DNA of 39,280 nucleotides. Origin: DATGLE01 sp035294325. Its GTDB lineage: Bacteria > Chloroflexota > Ktedonobacteria > Ktedonobacterales > Ktedonobacteraceae. The position numbers were made by a program, and so were the translations under genes. The notes below the pieces were generated by a model. It worked only from the letters and a program-made list of their open reading frames with translations. It did no database searches and had not been told where the DNA came from. Positions 37,954-39,280 of the stretch are shown here, piece by piece. The first letter of the stretch is position 1, and each line of letters begins with the position of its first letter. The stretch covers positions 1-39,280 of the forward strand of contig DATGLE010000204.1 of NCBI GenBank assembly GCA_035294325.1, written 5' to 3'.

Positions 37954-39210
37954 CTATGTATTGCCCTTTGGATCGAAATGCTCGATCAGCAGCACGGGTC
38001 TGCCGCCCAGGTTGAGCGCCGGGACGTAGAGGGTATGTGTAGCCTCGTTGACGGCGATGCTGTGCATATCGCCGCTATCCACAACCTCATCTCCAAGCTT
38101 GCGCAGGATGCCCCGCGACGCCTGGCTCTCGTCGTAGATGGAAATCGCGGTTTTGCTGGCAACATACAGTATATGCACGCCGGTATCAATCTCGACAACA
38201 TCGGGCGTGACGCCGGTTGACTGGAGATGCTGTATATCGCCGATAGGTCGCAGGGTGCGCATGCTAAACATCGCCACTTTATTGTTATTCACACACGCCG
38301 CGAAGCCAACCTGCTGCTGCGAGTCCAGGATCAGTCCGTGCGCGCCATCACATGTGGGCGGCAGGGTAAGACGCCGCACATTGAAGGTGAGCGGATCGAT
38401 GACGGCAATCTCGCTCTTCGTTGTCACATCAGGAACGAGCACAACAAAAATGCGATGCGAGACCGGATCGTAGCGCGTATGCCCCACATCGGTGCCAAAC
38501 TTGATCGTGCGTATGGGCCGGTCGGTTAACGCATTGATTACCTGTTCATCTCCGCTGCCAGAGCCAGGCTCGGAGACGAATACTTCTTTATGATCGGGAT
38601 CGTAGCCAATGCTATCTGGCGTCTCGGTGGGCGTGATGGTCTTGATGACGCGGCAGGCGTCCTGATCCGAGGGTGAGGGCTTGCAGGTGTTCTCATCGAT
38701 GACGTAGATCTTATCGCCCGCGGGCGTCAGGCCGGCAGCGGCGGCATAGACCTTATGCACATTGGCAGCGATGGTTATGCCATGCACGAACTGGGCGCTG
38801 ACAATACTGCCCACAACCCGATTGTGTCTCGTATCGAAGACGGCGATGCTCGTCTGGATGTGGGTTCCAGAAGGGATAGCGTGAATGCTTTGCAGGATCT
38901 GTAGTTTCCTGGCGCTGGGACCGGGGTGAGCAATAAAGAGCAGGCCAGTCGCAGGATCATACGCCTGGAAGTCAAAACGATCAGATTGCAGCGATTCGTC
39001 GAGCAGTTGTCCCTTCGCGGTTTCAAGCACGCCGGGCAGGGGCACGCCCTGCACTAATTGCAGTCGAGGAATTGTTGTCGGCGTAGCGAAACGAAAGGCG
39101 ATACCAGCGATGATAATGAGCAGCGAGCCAAAGCAGACTATCCCCAGCAGCCACATGAGGAGTTTGCTCCTCGTCTCCCCTGGTGCCGCTACCCCTGTCG
39201 ATTTAGCCAT
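37954..39210 (-). CDS. Membrane-anchored YVTN-type beta-propeller protein
   Basis: The 418-residue product has a short cytoplasmic start, one hydrophobic helix (about 18-40) and an exported part made of repeated beta-propeller blades. The repeats are visible as FDFQAYDPATGLLFIAHPG, IGYDPDHKEVFVSEPGSG, TRYDPVSHRIFVVLVPD and IAVNEATHTLYVPALN. The same pattern (D..t...yV.......I.viD) is found in surface YVTN/lactonase-like proteins. Six or seven blades fit the length. No catalytic site is recognised; binding of a partner or ligand outside the cell is the likely role. ATG 39210 follows AGGAAGAGGAAGG. It is convergent with the exporter gene and separated from it by the hairpins. Confidence 0.8.
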   Translation of the reverse strand: MAKSTGVAAPGETRSKLLMWLLGIVCFGSLLIIIAGIAFRFATPTTIPRLQLVQGVPLPGVLETAKGQLLDESLQSDRFDFQAYDPATGLLFIAHPGPSARKLQILQSIHAIPSGTHIQTSIAVFDTRHNRVVGSIVSAQFVHGITIAANVHKVYAAAAGLTPAGDKIYVIDENTCKPSPSDQDACRVIKTITPTETPDSIGYDPDHKEVFVSEPGSGSGDEQVINALTDRPIRTIKFGTDVGHTRYDPVSHRIFVVLVPDVTTKSEIAVIDPLTFNVRRLTLPPTCDGAHGLILDSQQQVGFAACVNNNKVAMFSMRTLRPIGDIQHLQSTGVTPDVVEIDTGVHILYVASKTAISIYDESQASRGILRKLGDEVVDSGDMHSIAVNEATHTLYVPALNLGGRPVLLIEHFDPKGNT

Positions 39211-39280
39211 TATACCTTCCTCTTCCTGAGAAAACCCGAGTGTTTATCACCCCTCAGGCTATCACATGTCTTTCTTTCAA

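Overview
The window looks like chromosomal DNA from a filamentous, spore-forming Chloroflexota of the Ktedonobacteria type. This is an inference from gene content: two Hanks-type kinases, a FHA-fused exporter, a SigR/RsrA pair, MurE and MraY outside a dcw cluster, and many accessory elements. No rRNA or other taxonomic marker is present, so the assignment is moderate.

Layout. 1-0.8 kb: tail of an accessory operon (two HTH proteins) abutting tRNA-Asp, which has a near-consensus promoter. 1.1-9.4 kb: a Cys-rich membrane protein, a polyprenyl-phosphate pair (UbiA-type phosphoribosyltransferase and GT2 mannosyltransferase-like), a Crp/Fnr regulator divergent from a secreted TIM-barrel protein, a small membrane protein, and Tex. 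9.5-13.9 kb: two Ser/Thr kinases flanking a group-2 sigma-70 factor. 13.9-14.2 kb: a fold-back repeat. 14.3-15.3 kb: CcdA and a zinc anti-sigma factor of RsrA type. 15.4-21.1 kb: an accessory block with a TnpB, a DUF2637/Spd-like membrane protein, a HerA/FtsK-like translocase with a C-terminal HTH, and a frameshifted IS630. 21.2 kb: the SigR-type ECF sigma factor that is the expected partner of the anti-sigma factor. 22.0-26.3 kb: a three-gene operon encoding a small Trp-ending peptide, a prenyl synthase-like enzyme and a polytopic histidine kinase. 26.8-37.7 kb: a queuosine salvage enzyme, MurE, MraY with a long tail, then a cassette of two ATP-grasp ligases, an APH-fold protein and an ABC exporter-FHA fusion. 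38-39.2 kb: a membrane-anchored beta-propeller.

Most interesting. (1) The 22.0-26.3 kb operon has the parts list of a ComQXP prenylated-peptide signalling system: 66-aa precursor with penultimate Trp, isoprenyl transferase with both Asp-rich motifs, and a multi-TM histidine kinase; no ComA-like regulator lies beside it. (2) The accessory block holds six exact copies of the octamer GGTAAACC/GGTTTACC right beside the HTH-bearing translocase gene, which recalls the TraB/clt transfer system of actinomycete elements, and a second array of eleven GTGCAC palindromes inside the neighbouring coding sequence in two reading frames. (3) The block separates the presumed SigR and RsrA genes. (4) Several intergenic regions carry long perfect hairpins with unrelated arms but similar GCGC-rich tips.

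Functions are assigned by reading protein motifs; no database search was run.
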